Part shown: one piece after another, positions 1 through 15,100 of the stretch | Numbering within the stretch: the first letter of the stretch is position 1 | Layout: each line of letters opens with the position of its first letter | From: Protula sp. h YS-2021 | Taxonomy: Eukaryota > Annelida > Polychaeta > Sabellida > Serpulidae | Assembly: GCA_949752745.1 (NCBI GenBank) | Contig: OX457028.1 | Location: 25,797,458-25,861,457, forward strand | Direction: 5' to 3' | DNA length: 64,000 bases | The notes under the pieces: model-generated | Databases searched by the model: none | What the model was told of the DNA's origin: nothing | What the model saw: the letters and a program-made list of their open reading frames with translations, nothing else | Program-made: the position numbers and the translations under genes

Positions 1-2275
1 TTCACATGTCAATGATGATAGACTACAGTCGTCATAATGCACACATGTAACTAGCAACGCGGCATGCATGATTGGCGATGGCCCAAATCTGCCGCCCAAC
101 AATGAGCAATTTCATGTCAAATGCCCAGTTTTGTCCGACGAGTTTGATAAAAAAAAACAGCTTGGCTTTCACCTCCCGAGTGCAGTTTTTATAGCCTGGC
201 CGTGACAGACACGCAGGTTCAAAATTTCGGTTGTCAGTCAAGTCGTCTTTATCTGCATTTTTATTTTTTTTATTTTTTTTATTTTGCTACTGATAGTTTC
301 GATCATCAGTTGGCGAGGCGAGCTTGGTGCAAACCAGGACATAATCATTTGGCCAAGGGGTGCTGGTAATAAATGAAATCTGGTTTTTTTTTTGTCCTTG
401 TGTGAAGTGAATAATATGGAGTTTCCGATCTTGAAGATTCTTCTGATTCACTTGTGGCCATTGTGCCAGTTCATTTTGCCAAGCGAAAAAAAAAACGAAG
501 TCGGTTTGGTTTAAAGTGCAGCCAATAAACGAGAAGAAACATCAAGTGCAAATTGAGGTTACCTGTGAAATATTATCAGATCACGTATTTTCATGTGTGA
601 CTGGAAATAAAGTCGGAAAGAACCGAGTGACTTAACATGTTCTCCGATGATTGACGTTAGGGACGCTAATAACCTTCCTCGTTGCCTTCAAGGATGTTAA
701 AAAAGTATAATGGTGAACATTCAGATCTCGACTTTCTTCTCTGAGCTCTGTATTAGTTACCGATAAGTGTGATACATAATAGATTCTGAGAAGTGCTTGC
801 GTGGCCTGTGCATTGCATTCCGGAAATAACTCGACAACAAGAGTGGTAAACAAACAAACATGTAAACAAGACCACAGTCAAATAAGGTAATAGTGCGTAA
901 GCAAATTTCACCGTAAATTGCGTGACCGTGTGAAATAGTGACGCCTGTGTCACATTGGCACAAATTGTGCGTAGAGACGAGCCATTTCAAATTCCGGGGA
1001 CCAAGGTTTCTAAAAAAAAAAAAAGAAACTAATTTGATGCGTACCCAAATCATGTTCAAAGGCTGCTGAATATTTTTTCCACGGGCGAAAAAATAGTGGA
1101 CCTGATAAATGGCACGGGTAATAATTTGGTCAGAAAAAGAAGAACCTGTTACATAAGGAAGAAATATAGGTCAAATAAAAAGACATGCTACACTGTGTTT
1201 TATTTGAGCTTACGTTACAATGAAAAAGAAAAAAAAAGAAGAAAACTCACCAATGAAAGTGTCCTGTAATATTGCGACACCGTTCAAGTGTTTATGGACT
1301 TTGATATATATGCCGATCGCGTGTCAGGATTGTGGCGTGTTGGCTTCTTTAAGGACATCTCAGTATTAAAAAGTGACTCGTTATGGGGCAATTATTAAAA
1401 ACTGTAACATCTCTTTTAAACACCATTAAAAATGCTGACACAGACACAAAAGTGGTGGGCAATTAATTGAAACGGATTGCATATTAACTGGTTATTTCAC
1501 TTCTAGCCTGCCTCGAGTACATGAAAACATCAGTGGAGAACAGTTACTATATCAAGAGACGGCCTGATGGTATAAATATGCGACAGTGCACTTGCACTCT
1601 AAAACCTTTCACTTAGAGCAGTATGTGGGGTTGCAGATAATCATCAGGCGCTGGACTTTGCTAATTTTTGCGGTCGCTCTTCGGCTACCAACTTGTGTTA
1701 GGTCTCCATTGATATTTTGTAAAATGTGAAGTAATTTCCTTCATTTTCACGCGAAATTTTCTTAAATTATGCCTTGAAAATAGCCTTTACACAAACGTCA
1801 CGTTTGCAACAGTGTTTGAACGGTTTCACTCGAAATCGGCGTTATTTATTTGAAAAAGGAAATAGTCCTAATTGTCATTCGGGTGACAAAATCGCTTCCC
1901 CCTCCCCTCCCCCCCCCCCCCCCCCCGGCTAACTGAAAATCTAGCCGCCTTCTTGCATGCTTTTAATAAATAAATTTCAAAGTTTATTTTTCCGGCGAAA
2001 CGGTATTGTGGCTTATTTCCGCAAACAATTGAATGCTACTTTTGAACTGCTTACAATTATTGTCTGTCCGTGAATGCTTCAAATTGAAAACCCACTTTCG
2101 TAACAAACCCGGTTTGCTGGTTCATTTTAAATCCGTTTATGATTGTCATAAATTTCTGAAATTGTTGTGCATTTTTTTAACCATATTTATTGGTTACAAG
2201 AAGGTGATAATCCACCTTCCAGAACATACCTCCCGTTCTCTTATAGTGAGTTCTGTTTCGATTTTCGGTTTACAG
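1..2275 (+). other. Intron upstream of first visible ZMIZ exon (partial)
   Basis: I see no credible coding exon here. The stretch is AT-rich with poly-A/T tracts, an 18-base poly-C run at 1909-1926, and the splice acceptor that ends it at 2274-2275. The exon that follows starts at codon position 3, so this is intron and not 5' flank, unless an alternative promoter uses the ATG at 2280. Confidence 0.6.
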
Positions 2276-2563
2276 TGATATGATGTGGGGAGGCCAAGGC
2301 CAACAAGCCCCCGGACCTCAAGGCTCGTTGTCTGTAGTGACCACAGTATGGGGTGTTACCCAAGCAACGCAAAGCGGACCTTTCAATCAAAACCAAGGCA
2401 ACCCTGGTTACAGCACTACCAACACTACCATGTCGAGTACGCCGTATACGCCACAACAAGGCTACCCTGGCAACCCGCAGATGAAGAATCCCTATGGCAA
2501 CCAGCAACCTGGCATGGGCCCGTATTCGAGGCAACCCAATCCTGCAACTTATAACAGACCAAA
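2276..2563 (+). CDS. ZMIZ1/2: ZMIZ exon 1 of window
   Basis: The acceptor is TTTACAG, followed by one base completing a split codon and then [25 protein letters not shown] at 2322-2360 is the near-invariant ZMIZ motif and fixes both family and frame. The rest is Gln/Asn/Pro/Gly-rich low complexity. The donor is AAA|GTAAGT at 2564, phase 2. A start at 2280 is possible for an alternative isoform, but the phase of the exon and the vertebrate gene layout favour an upstream N-terminal domain. Confidence 0.95.
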
Positions 2564-3053
2564 GTAAGTAATCGGTACACGCCAGTATTATTATGGACAC
2601 TGACTGTGAGGACGTGAATTGCTCGGTGAAATTTGTCGAAAAGATTGCAGGAAATAGGTCACCTAATTGAAATTCTTACCTAGAATTCATGGCAACACTA
2701 ACAAATTCGATATTGCAAATTCACGTTTTTTTTAATAACAAGATTTATAGCGGTGTTGTCATTTCAAAATTTATCTGACACAACCTGCATCTAAAACTCA
2801 ATGAGAAGAGGATGTGATAATTTGGGGCTGTGTGATTTGAGGCAAAATGGCGTATACGCCTGTGCGATTTTGACTTGTTTTTGTTTATTCCGTTTTTTTT
2901 ATTTTTTTTTTTTTTTTTTTTTTTTTTTTGAAGTTTGGTGCACGTTTCATTTAAATATTCAAGTGAACGCTCAACTACTGCTTTTTATAATACGAATGTT
3001 TAATGCATAAATTTGATTTGTACCTCTTTTTATGTGTCTGACAAGTGTCGTCT

Positions 3054-3103
<50 letters not shown>

Positions 3104-6100
3104 GCCTTAGTTAACGCGTGCTGCATATATGTGCGCACGTTAGTGTTTTGCTTCACATGTGTCACCTTTTTGTTGTCTGAACATTTCAACGACTGATGAA
3201 GCCTTTGTTTGAGTGTCTTGCGAAAGTACAGCAAAGAGTGGCATTCTTGATTATGTTGGAAAATTGAGAAGTGGAATTGTCTGTTAACCCGGTAAAAGGT
3301 GGAAAGGCCAGGATGTAATTTTGTGGGGGGGGGGGGGGGGGTTGGGGGATGCCTGGGTCAGGTGTTTGAGGCGCAGGCCAGTGTGTCAGTATATATATTG
3401 CATCCATGGGGGAGGGGGTGGTGTTTGGGGTCGAAGGCTTTTTCTTCTGCAGCATGTTTGCCCGTTGGTCTTGTATGTGTAAATACCCTTAACTTGATCC
3501 CCTGGGGCAAGGATGGAAGCCCACACTCATACCGTATTCTATGACAACAGCTTAAATTTCAACGCAAACCTTGTGCAAGTAAAATTTAAAAAAAAATCGA
3601 CAAGAGTTTTGACAGATCTATTTTTGCATAGCGCATTGATATGTTATCCTTGATTGGGAACATAATGCAGCATTCTCATTGGCTGGCCTTGGTGTCGTGA
3701 CAGCTTGAATACGAAATCCTTCTGCTCCTCTCTGTGCAAGAAAAAAAACAGCACGACTGTCGAGTCGGTTTATGAGGTGTGGCGCATTCTTGCAAAATGC
3801 ACGATAGATGTTAAAATTCTGTTGTACCTGGGGCAAGTTGATGAAAAGCTGTCACTTGTACGAATCATTTTGTCCTTGACTGTTAATTGGTCGCCCATAA
3901 AATGGTATTTTTCCAAGATTCCTCAACATCTTCAATTTTTTTTTTAAATTAATCGAGGCACCAAAACGCTCATTATTCGGGTGTTTATACAAACGATAGA
4001 CATTTGATTTCAAATTCTCTGAATGAAAACAAAAAACGTTCGTCATTTTTTTTTTTTTTTTGGTCACACAAGCACAAACCATAGAACATTAATATCATGA
4101 AGAAACCTCTTTCCCTGAATCGATTGCAGGTTTTGCATTGATTGCATCGATCGTAGTTTTGACACGTCAAACTTCGCGTAAAAACGTAGCACGCTTGTCA
4201 TTTTTTCAGGTTGTTTGTGCCGGCCCATCCCGGCGCTAGCCCCGTTGTGATGGGTGATCCCGCATCCCCCTTGATGAACGGCACTCACAGTGCTCCCTCG
4301 CAAGACAAGAGCGGTCACATGGGGGCTATGCCAGGGCGAGGGGGCGGGGCAAACCCCTCTCATCCAACGCTCAGCCCCCAAAACCCTAGGTGAGCCAACG
4401 TTATTAGCCAAACTTGTGTAAACTGCTAGAAAATGAACTAGAACGCTTTTGAAATGATAATCTTAGCCCAAAATTTTTTCGCTATATTTGGCCTAGCCTT
4501 ATGACTGGGCGTGATCAAAAAGTGATCTTAAAAATAATTTAATGAAATGCCATGCATTATGTTTCGACATTAACCCAAACGACGTTGAATGATCTATTAA
4601 ATGACATAATATTCGGCACACTGTTGGTATTTAACGATTTAACAGGACTAGATATACTAAATCGAGGAGATGTTTGCGTGACTTGGGACTTTTGGTAACT
4701 GAGAAATGCAAGGATGAGATTTCACGATTTTCTCAAACTCGCCAGAGTGGCGAATCCGGTTGAAATCTTAGTCACCAAAATGCATGCAAAGTTGCACAAA
4801 GTGTAATTCCGACCGATGAGAAAATATTACACCCGTGCTGTCAGTATTACGGCTTACCGCTGCCCCACCCCTCCAAAAAAATGACATCCTCTTTACTATG
4901 TCATTTCAGTTTATTGGCCGCCAACGTGTGTTGCACGTGCGTACAATTTGCAAAAAAAAAAACAAAAACAAAAAAAACGAGAAAGTAAAAGAAAAGAACG
5001 ATTTTCACTTATGACGGCAGTTGGAAGATTGAAATCAATAAATACTGCATATTGTTCGTGATTTAAAGCTACATTTTTACGTGTCTATTTTATACTGTAT
5101 GACCCGCAAACGTTCTCTTCTGATACAGTATTATCTATATCTTATGATACTAAAGCTACACAAGTTTGGCCTATCGGGGTGACTGTAATGTCATGTAAAT
5201 ATCGTGTTCTGAATTTTGGTTTGTTCACTTTTTTTTCTCTGAAATTGTTGAACTAATCAATTCTAGACCTTTTAATTTAAGGAAGCACTTAGTAATTTAA
5301 CTGTCATTTTCAGCTGAATCATTTGTACCAAGTGTTGAATCTTGTGGTGTACAATTTTGATACCTATATTTATAATAGTGTGTTCTATTACAGAGAAATC
5401 CAGTTCCAAATAGTGTTTCCCCCATTTTTTTTTTTTAGCTCTAACCCACTTAAAATCGCTGTCTGTTAGTGGTGCAAATGCAAGGAAACGGAAAATGCCT
5501 CGTGCCTTATTCGTTGAGGAACTGGGACATCTTGTACAAAATTTTGTTGATGCACCTTTAAAATGAGGAGGGTTGGGGTGGGAGGGTATTCTCTTCATAT
5601 GATCATTCCTTAATATATGATGTTTATCGATTTGTGTTACAGTGAATGATGTATGGAATAAAAAGATTTGATTAATTATAGGTTATAAAACAAAGAACAT
5701 TATGGCACCACAAATTCGTTCAGCAATCGATAAGTTATGGCAGGTTATCGATTTGATTCATCTCTTTGCACTTTTAAATGTCTACACCATTGGAAACACG
5801 TTTCCTGCAAGTATTATACATTTGGTGAGAAAAAAAAATAAACTGCCATTGGAATAATTATTGTCTTGTTACAGACTCATCACGTATGTGTGTATGTGCG
5901 TAGCACTATCCTGTAGTTGCTGTGTTTTCGATGACGCTTTTTTTTTTTTTTTTTAAAAAAAGAGCGCTTCCGTCCGTTCCCCCCACCCCCCGCCCCCCCC
6001 CCGTTACCCCACATGGATGCCTTTTTCTATAACCGTACACCAAGAGGTAACCAGTATGCTTAAACCACCGTCCTGACGTCACCATTATAACGTCAAGATG

Positions 6101-9100
6101 TTGCATGTCTTTTAGTTCTCAACAGAGAACATCTTCACATGAGAAAAGGGTAGGAATTGGTTCGGTTTTTTTTTTTTTTTTTTTTTTTTGGCTTTATTCG
6201 AGTGTTTATTTCGTTACAGTGGTTATCCACCAACCCCGACGACACCGGGTTCGAATCCCGCCAACGGCGCGGCAGGTCCGCACCAAGAATCCATGACAGC
6301 AGCTGCCATGGCAGCCGCAGCTGCCACCGCTACGGCCACCGCCACCGCTACGGCAACTGCCATGATGGGAATGCAGGAACGGCCGCCCAACCCACAGCAG
6401 ATGGGCCCGGGCCAGATGGGCATGAACCAACAATATAATCAGGTTAGTTGCCATCAAACTAACCTTTTCGATTGTTAGGCAACAGGAATGGGTTGAGAAA
6501 GGGGCGGGGCAGTATAAATATAGAAACGCATGAGGCAGTGTCAGCGGCTTCACAAATGCTCCGTAACAAGTTGAATATAGGCATGATGGATCAGTGATCA
6601 AGAAATATCGCGACGGACTATCGTAACAAATTAATTGGCGTATAATAGAGTGGTGAAAGATCGCTGATAGCTGACAGCTTGGTATGATTTTAAATTTGTA
6701 GGTTTTATGACAAATTGCAGCCCAAACTGACACAACACATCGCTAGAGTTAAATAATAAACATACTGATAAATCACAGTAATGTAAAAGAATATATATTG
6801 GTTGACGAAGCACGCGCCAGTTAATACCCGGCTCCTTGAAGTGATGATGCATCTCTAATCAATGCCAATAAAGTTATACCTGCGTAGCTGTATAAGATAC
6901 CGAAGACATTATTGTATGTCGATCAGTTCGTCCTTTTTCTTTTCAAACGAATTAAAAAAACGTCGGTTTTGAATGGCAGAAAACAGATATATAATTTAGA
7001 CCGTTACAAGGTTAAACGTGCGTGTTGGCATAGTAACAAGACCCTGAGATGGGCAATCCATCATAGAGAAATGATTAGTACATTAGGGGGAAAACTGTAT
7101 TGTGTAAGAATACCACAGCTGAAAGTGTACTGAAAGCCGCTGCAGCTTTTGGCGCCCGAGGCCCGCCTCCATATACGTCACACATACGTCACACACAAAC
7201 GTCAACAATACTGTCTTGTTTTGATGAGTATTGACGTCACATTCAGTTCTTTTGATTTGTGTTAAAATTTCCTCATCTCACCCTGGCATGCAGGAAACAA
7301 AATTCTTCCACAAATGAACTTTGAAAAATAATCAGCTGGTTTCATTTCGAACCAATCAGTTCAAAAGTTGAGCTTTTCGGTGCAGATCTAAATGCGGGTT
7401 CACTTCAGTAGAACATTTGTCAGTTCTTAAATAAGGTGTTACTTCAGATGAATATTGGATATTGGATCGATAAAAATTTACTCGTAACCGGAACATCGAA
7501 CAGAATGTCATCGGTGTAAAACATTCGTACATGACTTGAATGTACGCCCGTATGCTTGCGCTTAGTCCTCCAGCAAATGAATGAATTACCCCAAGCATAA
7601 TCTAATGTGAAAATCACTAAAAAAAAAGTGCAAAGCAGCACTCGGTACAGTGGTCCTGTAAAAGATCAACGGATACCCCCAAAAAACGCCACACTTTGCG
7701 CAATAGTCCGCCAGCTTAAAACTTCAAATTTGTGTTCTTTTAGTGTGTGTAGGGGGGGGGGGGGGAGAGGGGGGGGGGGGGGGGTCAAACTGTATGTAAT
7801 TTCAACGCCATGTTTTGATTTAATGTCTTGTTTGTTGGCGCATTTGTGGTCGCGGTGCATATTATTTATTGCGGAAATTGACGGCACTAAAACGTGTCGA
7901 GAGACCCCATGGTCATACCGTAAGGAGTGACAAAATTGTTTGACCAATTTGACCGCAGTGTAACCCTAACCTTTACAGATGTCTTCCATTGCTTGGGAAC
8001 CTTTTAGGGTGGTAACAAACCCAAACAGGGGTGGCGAGCAGGGGTTAGCATTCTCTCTCTCGTTTTTATTAGCTTCAGAACCCCCTCCTCCTCCTCCTCC
8101 CGCCCCCCCCCCCCCCACCAATAAGCTTCGCCTTATAAGGCATCTCAGCTTTAGATAATTGTATGATCTATAGCATATTGCCTTCAGAAAGCTCGGGGAG
8201 GTCATTCTTGTACATCAGATTTTCCCGCTGCCTAGGGTTGCTTTGTTCAGGTCTTCTCTGAGACACACTGAAATGAAACAACCCCACCGCTCACTTGTTT
8301 GCCGTGCATTTGTCCTGGTTTTTTTTTTTTTTTTTTTTTTCTTTTTTCCTTTTGCAAAAACACAGAAATTAGTGTAACAAAAACACACCGTGCATTGTGT
8401 GTGATTGATATGTTGGTTTGTCAGGTGTCGCCCAAAATGCAGCACAAAGAATTCATTCGACACGTATAAGTCAGTGGGAATTAGATGTAGCTAATATTTA
8501 TATCGTTCACTGCTAATTGTGTGTATTTATCAAGGCGGAGAAACATATTTCAGTTATCTAGCAGGAACCATAAGCATTTTTACCATTCTCAAGGTTTTCC
8601 TCTATTTGACATTTGGCTGTCTCTAAACAAGTTGATATAAACCCCCCCCCCCCCCCCCGAGTCGTACATCTATTCTTGTGTTTCTTTTGAGGGATGGAGG
8701 TGGATGTTAGTAAACCAACGATGACTTGAGCAACTATCACCACACATCAATCCGGCCCCTACTCCCCCCCCCCCCCCCCCCCCGCCAGACTCCCAATTTT
8801 TTTCCCCTTGTTTTGAAGAGAAATGTGGTAATCCGAATAAAAATATCGATATTGAGGAGGGGCACCTGGTAGATTATTAATGCCACAATACAGTTGAATA
8901 TCAAATTTCACTGGCTCTTCTCCAGTCACAGTCCCAATAAAAATACGAAACACACTAGTGTGTGGAACTATTTTGGTCTTCTGCAATGGCAAGTGCTATT
9001 TGAACAAGTGCTGATTTCAGTGTAAAAAAAAAAAAAAACTCGTAAAAAATGTTAAAATTATTAGCCCTATATATGTTTCGCTGAAAGAACCGAAGCGCAC

Positions 9101-12100
9101 CCTGGTGGGTAAAACACAAGAAACACAGAATTTCTGTTTTATTTCCTTTTTATGTTTTATCATAAAAACTTAACAATTTTAATGGGCACAAACGGAAATG
9201 GAAATTATGATAGCAACCATGCCTTGACAATTAGTTTGCTAGACTGTTATTATGCCATTTCACCAGACCTCCAAAAACCCAGCGGTCTCGCGATTTTAAC
9301 ACCCCACCCTATTGCCTATATTAATGTATGGGCTTGATGCTAAGGTTTAAAGTGCAGCCAAAAAAAAAATAATGTCTAAAATGTGACTTCGAAGCGAACT
9401 TAACGCACTGCGATTAATAACTAGCTTGAGGTGTCACGTGCTTTCAGATTTTCATTCTTTGTGTGTCGTTTGGTAATACCAGAGGAAGTTAATCGTGACA
9501 GAATAGTGCGGTGTAATTTGTTGTTTTCGCTTACTAGGTTAACTATTGGTATCAAGTATGCCTGTACTCCAAGGTCCTAATTACCTAGTCCTGTTGAATT
9601 GTTGCGTCATAAATATTTGCAGTACTTTTTAACGTCATTTCAACACACCAAACCCACTCAATTTATCCCATTTTAAAGAAGATAATACCTATCGTCTGTC
9701 CTTTTATTGGGCTGTGTTGAAGTTAGTCTTTAAATCTTTATGTTATTTTGAGCTTCACAAATATTTTGAATAATTTTGATGTTTAGCTTTCACGCTGTGC
9801 ATTTCAGGACATATTATATTTTCCGTTCTCTGTGAAATTTATTGCCTCAAAAAAAACCAAAAAAAAATGCACAAATAGTAGATTTTGCCAGAATTAACAG
9901 CAAGAAATAGAACTGTAGATAAATTGTTGCAATGAAACTCAAAACACCCTGAAGCCACACTGCCTCGGCTTCGCTGGAAATACAAACAATGGCTTTTATA
10001 AGGAAGTGTTCAACTGGATGGTGTGCCAAATTGCTTTATAGATAGACTTAATACATTAAGCATTGACTACCAACGTAAAAGAAGAAAAAAATACCACACA
10101 CTCGAAAAAAAAATATACCAAAAAAAAAAAAACAAAAAAAAACACTGCACTGTTTCAGCAGTAAAAAAGGGGAGCCGAGAGAAGCAGAGGAGAGGTTTTT
10201 TTAACAGTTTGTAAAAACAATGTAGATTATAGAAATAGCTGAACATTTAGACACGAAAAACAGGATGTTGAAAAAAAAAAAAAGAAAAACAGGTAGAGAA
10301 AAAAAGGAATTCGTTTCCCGTTGAAGTTAGAGTTGTCCGTCTGGTTTATTAGAAAAAAAAAAACGGATAGCTCGACGAAAGTCTGAAGTGCATACAAATT
10401 TGTTGTAGAGTTTTTTTTTAATTGTATTAAAAAGAAGACGCACAGTTTTTGTTAATTTTAAAAGGTGTTTAAAACATGGATCTGATTTCTTGGCGGCGAG
10501 ACGGCGATGTGGGCAGATCTTGGTACGGAGGGGGGTGGGGGTGGGGGGGGGGGGGAGCTCGCCATATATCTTGAAACATCTCATTTTAACCAGCTTTTGG
10601 TTTCTGGTTACATTGTTCGTTTCCTCCTCCTCCCTGAAATGCAAAATGACAGGGAGCTGTCGGGACTGTCACCTCGCTTATTACAGGGGCGCGCTCAGGA
10701 GAGTGTGTGTGTATGTGAGTTTGGGGAGGGGGTGGGGGCGGGCGATACTACACAATAGGCACTGCCGGTAGTTAGTTCCAAAAAAACTCTCGGTATTCAG
10801 TATAATATTTTGTTTTATTTAGCGCAAGCACCTAAAATACACTCACAATGACATTCTCCCTCTTCACTTTGACAAGAGTTTTAAAAAAAATAGCTGACGA
10901 CAGAATGCCAGCTGATATCGTGTGTAGACGCAGTGTAACCCATGAATATGGCTGTTATCACGTACCAAGCTTTGAAGACAAGTCATATACAGACAGGTGC
11001 TTATCTACCTTGCGTTATCGTCAAGTACATATGTTTCCAGATAAGATGTGATTTTTGAAACTTGCATACAAAGATATGCAAAGAAGTTCACGCAGTATTG
11101 ATCAGTCATTGATTATTTGACTAATGTGGTATCCGTGTTTTGTTTCCACAGTGAATCGTACCCTGATTAATCATGATCATACAGTCCTGCAGTCAGCACA
11201 AGTTTATTACGGCCTCATGTGGGCAATTTTCAAAACCAGGTCCACAATGCACCCCTCCAGCTAACGCCATGGTCTCAATTACGCCTGGCCTTCCAAACCG
11301 TCCATTCGGTCGTTAATTCGCAAGGCTTGAAATAATAGAATTTAAACACCCGTGTTGTGGGTTTTTGCGGACACGTAAAACTTGTATGAAAGAAGTGCAA
11401 TGTTGTCCAGTCTGCATTAACTACAAAAGTTCAGTCTTACATAAAAGATGGTCTTTTTTTTAGAAAGAAGCAGTAAATTGCACCAGGGCGCGCCTGGTAA
11501 GAACTGTCACTGGTCTTGTGGTCATTAACCAGTCATTGCTGCATGTGTGTGTCACGTGACCGCTGGGCTATTTTTAATCATTTGCTCGCTTCGTACTGTC
11601 AGTGTTCTCCACATATTATGTGCACACTGATAGCAATAGGACGTGGGCAGCTATTCGAAGAGTAAGAATAACAAATCGTTAAAACCAAGAAATTCGATTT
11701 ACTTGCCCCCGCCTCCCCCCCCCCCCCCCACCAGAAAAAAAAACAATAATAATAATAATAAATAAATGCCTTTTGTCCCTAAGTGAAACATCCTGAAATG
11801 ACTACCAGTGAATGGTATATTTGCCTCCCCTCCCCTCTCCATTTGATATTAAATGAGGTACAGTTTTTCATTAGAAAGTTAGAGGGGAGGGGGTATTAGG
11901 CGTTTTGCAATGTCATGACTTATGTTACAACTAAGACAACAATTCTCGGCTGTGGGCGAGAAGTTTTTTATGAAGTAGTCGAGTATAATAATAGTTAAAT
12001 TTTAAAGTTGATAAGCACAAAACAAATGGGACTGGGGATGCAAAATCTTCCCCCAAAATGTTTTGGGGCGGTGACTGGAGTAATCGTGCAGATTAGCACG

Positions 12101-15100
12101 AGCTGGGTTCGAATAAGCAATGGGATGATGTTGTTGTAGTGTGCTGAAGAATGTACTTACTGGACCACAATATGGCGCAGTCAATTAGACAGTTGCTTTA
12201 GTCAGCAACAGCGTATTAGTGACAGGGCCTTAAAAAATGAAGTTGTGGCTACAGTGATTCGTAGCCCCAGTGGATTCGTAGCCTGTATTAAACATCACTG
12301 CTGTACTAAATAGAACACGACTGTACTACATAGAGCACTGTTGTACAAACAGAGCACTGCTGTATACATGACAATGGTTTTAGCGGCAAACGATGCGGAT
12401 CATCTCGTTTTCAATATCTCGGAGAGGCGAAGTTATACACAGATTTGTGAGAAAAACGCCCCCTTTTTTATTCAGTAGATCGTCGCATTGATGCTTCGCT
12501 ATGGTGTTGTCGTTATTGGGATGATCTACTGTACCTAATAAAAAGATTGAAATGCGGTCAGACTTGCGCCTGTTGTGAATGCCTTTTCTTCTCCAGCCCC
12601 AGTGGAAACAAGTGACAGCGTTATCGAGTTATTGAGTTGCAAGAGCGAAACATTTGCATTGATGTTCAATAATATCTCAATTAAACCCGAGGAGAACTTC
12701 ACAGCAACTGCCTTGAAGGAAACAGAAGCCGTTACTACGAGGGCGAGGACAGAAGACCTTGTGTGTGTGCTTGGAAGAAACTGGCTTTGACCAAAAACAA
12801 AAACAAGAAAAAAAAGTGATGGTTACAGTTAGGAGGAACGCAAAGAAGTCGCTGAAATTGGGGGAGTCAGTTCAGGTGGTTATCCCCCTAATAAACAGAT
12901 CGGTCAAACAAGCTTTTGCGGCTTGGTGTTGGTTTGAAGGGTAAATCACATAACCTGGGATTGACTCCCCCCCCTTCCCTCCTGCGCAACATCCACGCTT
13001 GTGGAAAGTGTTTGTTTGGTTGTGGGTGGAGAAAGGTTTTACAGCATCCGGTATTAAAACTACCCACTCTGTTAATGGTAGTTGAGTAAAGACTAGACCA
13101 ACAAGTTAGCAGTCGCCCGCGATTACCTATTGTCATTTGATTGCCTTGGTAACTTCGTTATTCCCATAGAGATGATTAGTATTCAGCACTTGTCCCCGAT
13201 AGAAGACCAATAAGGCTGCAGTACAATAAAAGTCTAAAGCCCTGCCGAGCAAGGAATAATATTGATGGACAGTGAGCTGCTACTCTGCGGACGGAGAGGA
13301 AAGTTAACTCACTAAAAATGCCGCATTAAAGCTTCCCAGACACGACTGTTGAAAAAAAAAACTAGACTAGAAAGAAGAAAACGAGACATTTCCAGAAGAA
13401 AAATAACCATATATTCATGTTGCTTTTATGCCCTGGACATTAGTCAGGTACACCGTTGAATGCTCGTTAGTAGGAACCTGGGACGGTGTGGGTTCGTTAT
13501 TCTCTGGGGGGGGAGGTTCGTTAAATAAAAAGAGCATTCCTGAATTTGTGCACTTTATATAAAAAAAAAATTACCCTGAGAGTGCTTTTGAAAGACCCGT
13601 GACTGAGGTTTGTAGACTGACAGCCAATTAGCTTTATGTACTTTTATTGTAACTTCGCGAAGGGGTCGTGTTGCAGAGAGCAGAGAAAAGTACTAGCAAA
13701 AAAAAAGAAAAAAAAAAAAAAGAGGCGATCACATCTGATAGGTGTAGCTGTGCACTATGAAGAGTTAGCAGTCGCTTGTGGCTTTGCCAGGGTGACACAC
13801 TAACGCCATTCTCTGCCTGCCTGTTCAGCTCGATCAGTCGGTATGTTACTTTCCTCACCATTCCTTTTGTGAACGTTCCCAGAGTCCCCCCCCCCCCCCC
13901 CCCCCAAGTCTTCTGGCACATAGAAACATGTCTGAGGGCTTTATCTGACACATGCATAACAGAGTTATGTGGGAAGAATAGAATAGTGTGTAAACTGTTT
14001 TAAATATCAAAAATAGATAGCATAAACACAAAGTCTTCATGCATCCTATGCTGAGCCAACTGTAAAAGAACGCTTGATCGGGCGTTCTTTAGTTTTTAGT
14101 CAAGGGTTGATAGGTGGCAGAAGTCTTTCTTACGTGTTTCGTATAGTCTTAAATGGTTATGTAAAGCTTTATAAATTGGTTCATTTCAATTTTGTCGTTA
14201 GTATTTCAGTCCTGCATTTTTAATGGCGAGTGGTTGGGCGGGTTAGGGGGAGGGGGAGGGGGAGGGGAGTATTCCAATGTGGGATTCGTGTTTAAAGATT
14301 GTTAGGGAGTGACGGAAACAACACAAATATGGTTTTGTACCGTTGCTGGCGTTATATATTTTTCTCCGCATTTTTTTTTTTTTTTTGAGAACCCATTAGC
14401 GTAAAGAATACAAAGTGGTCAACACCGCAACAGAGACACGCGGACGGACGAGCAGATTAACTTGACACAGGGCACATGGTGACAATATGTGTTTAGTAGT
14501 TGAGAAAATACAAAAATACAGTGCGCTGAAAAAACAGTGTCTATCTCCTTGTCGAAATTTGATTATTTTTTTTTTTTTTTTTTTTGCTTTGCTCTCGAGC
14601 TGTGTGTTTGAAAATAACCGCATTGTTGAGTCAAATATAACCGAAGTTTTTAATAGCTGGTGAAGGCTTAGAAATAACATTGAGTGACATCAATGAGAGT
14701 CAACTGTCTCGGACACTTTAAACCGCGAGACTAGAGAGAAAATCAGTGACATATTTTATTGACAAGTGTAATTGGATAGCATGATATGCATAAATTGAGA
14801 GAAAACGCTGATATGCAGCTATATAAATTCATTTATCTGTGTTTGCAGAGAGTGTTGTTAGTTGTGAGGGGGATACTAAACGGTGAAAAATTGACCCTTG
14901 TTTTGCTGTAACTTTCATTCAGACAACCTATTAGGAAACAAGTGTGTGGTATAATTGATAATTTTGTGTGGCTGCCTTTGTTTTTTGTTGTGATCGACTT
15001 TATTCATCTGAGTAAGTTGTTCCGAAGGGAAAGGAAACAATCAACAGACCCCCCCCCCCCCCCCCGCCCGCCCGCCCCCCCCCCCCCCTTCCTCTAAGTT

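Noticed and set aside
2033..2278. Possible first exon or start of ZMIZ upstream of 2276
   Set aside because: The open frame has no family similarity and is crossed by a good acceptor at 2274-2275; the exon phase needs an upstream exon.
6105..6230. Open frame upstream of exon 3 with poly-Phe
   Set aside because: It is the poly-T tract before the acceptor read in frame.
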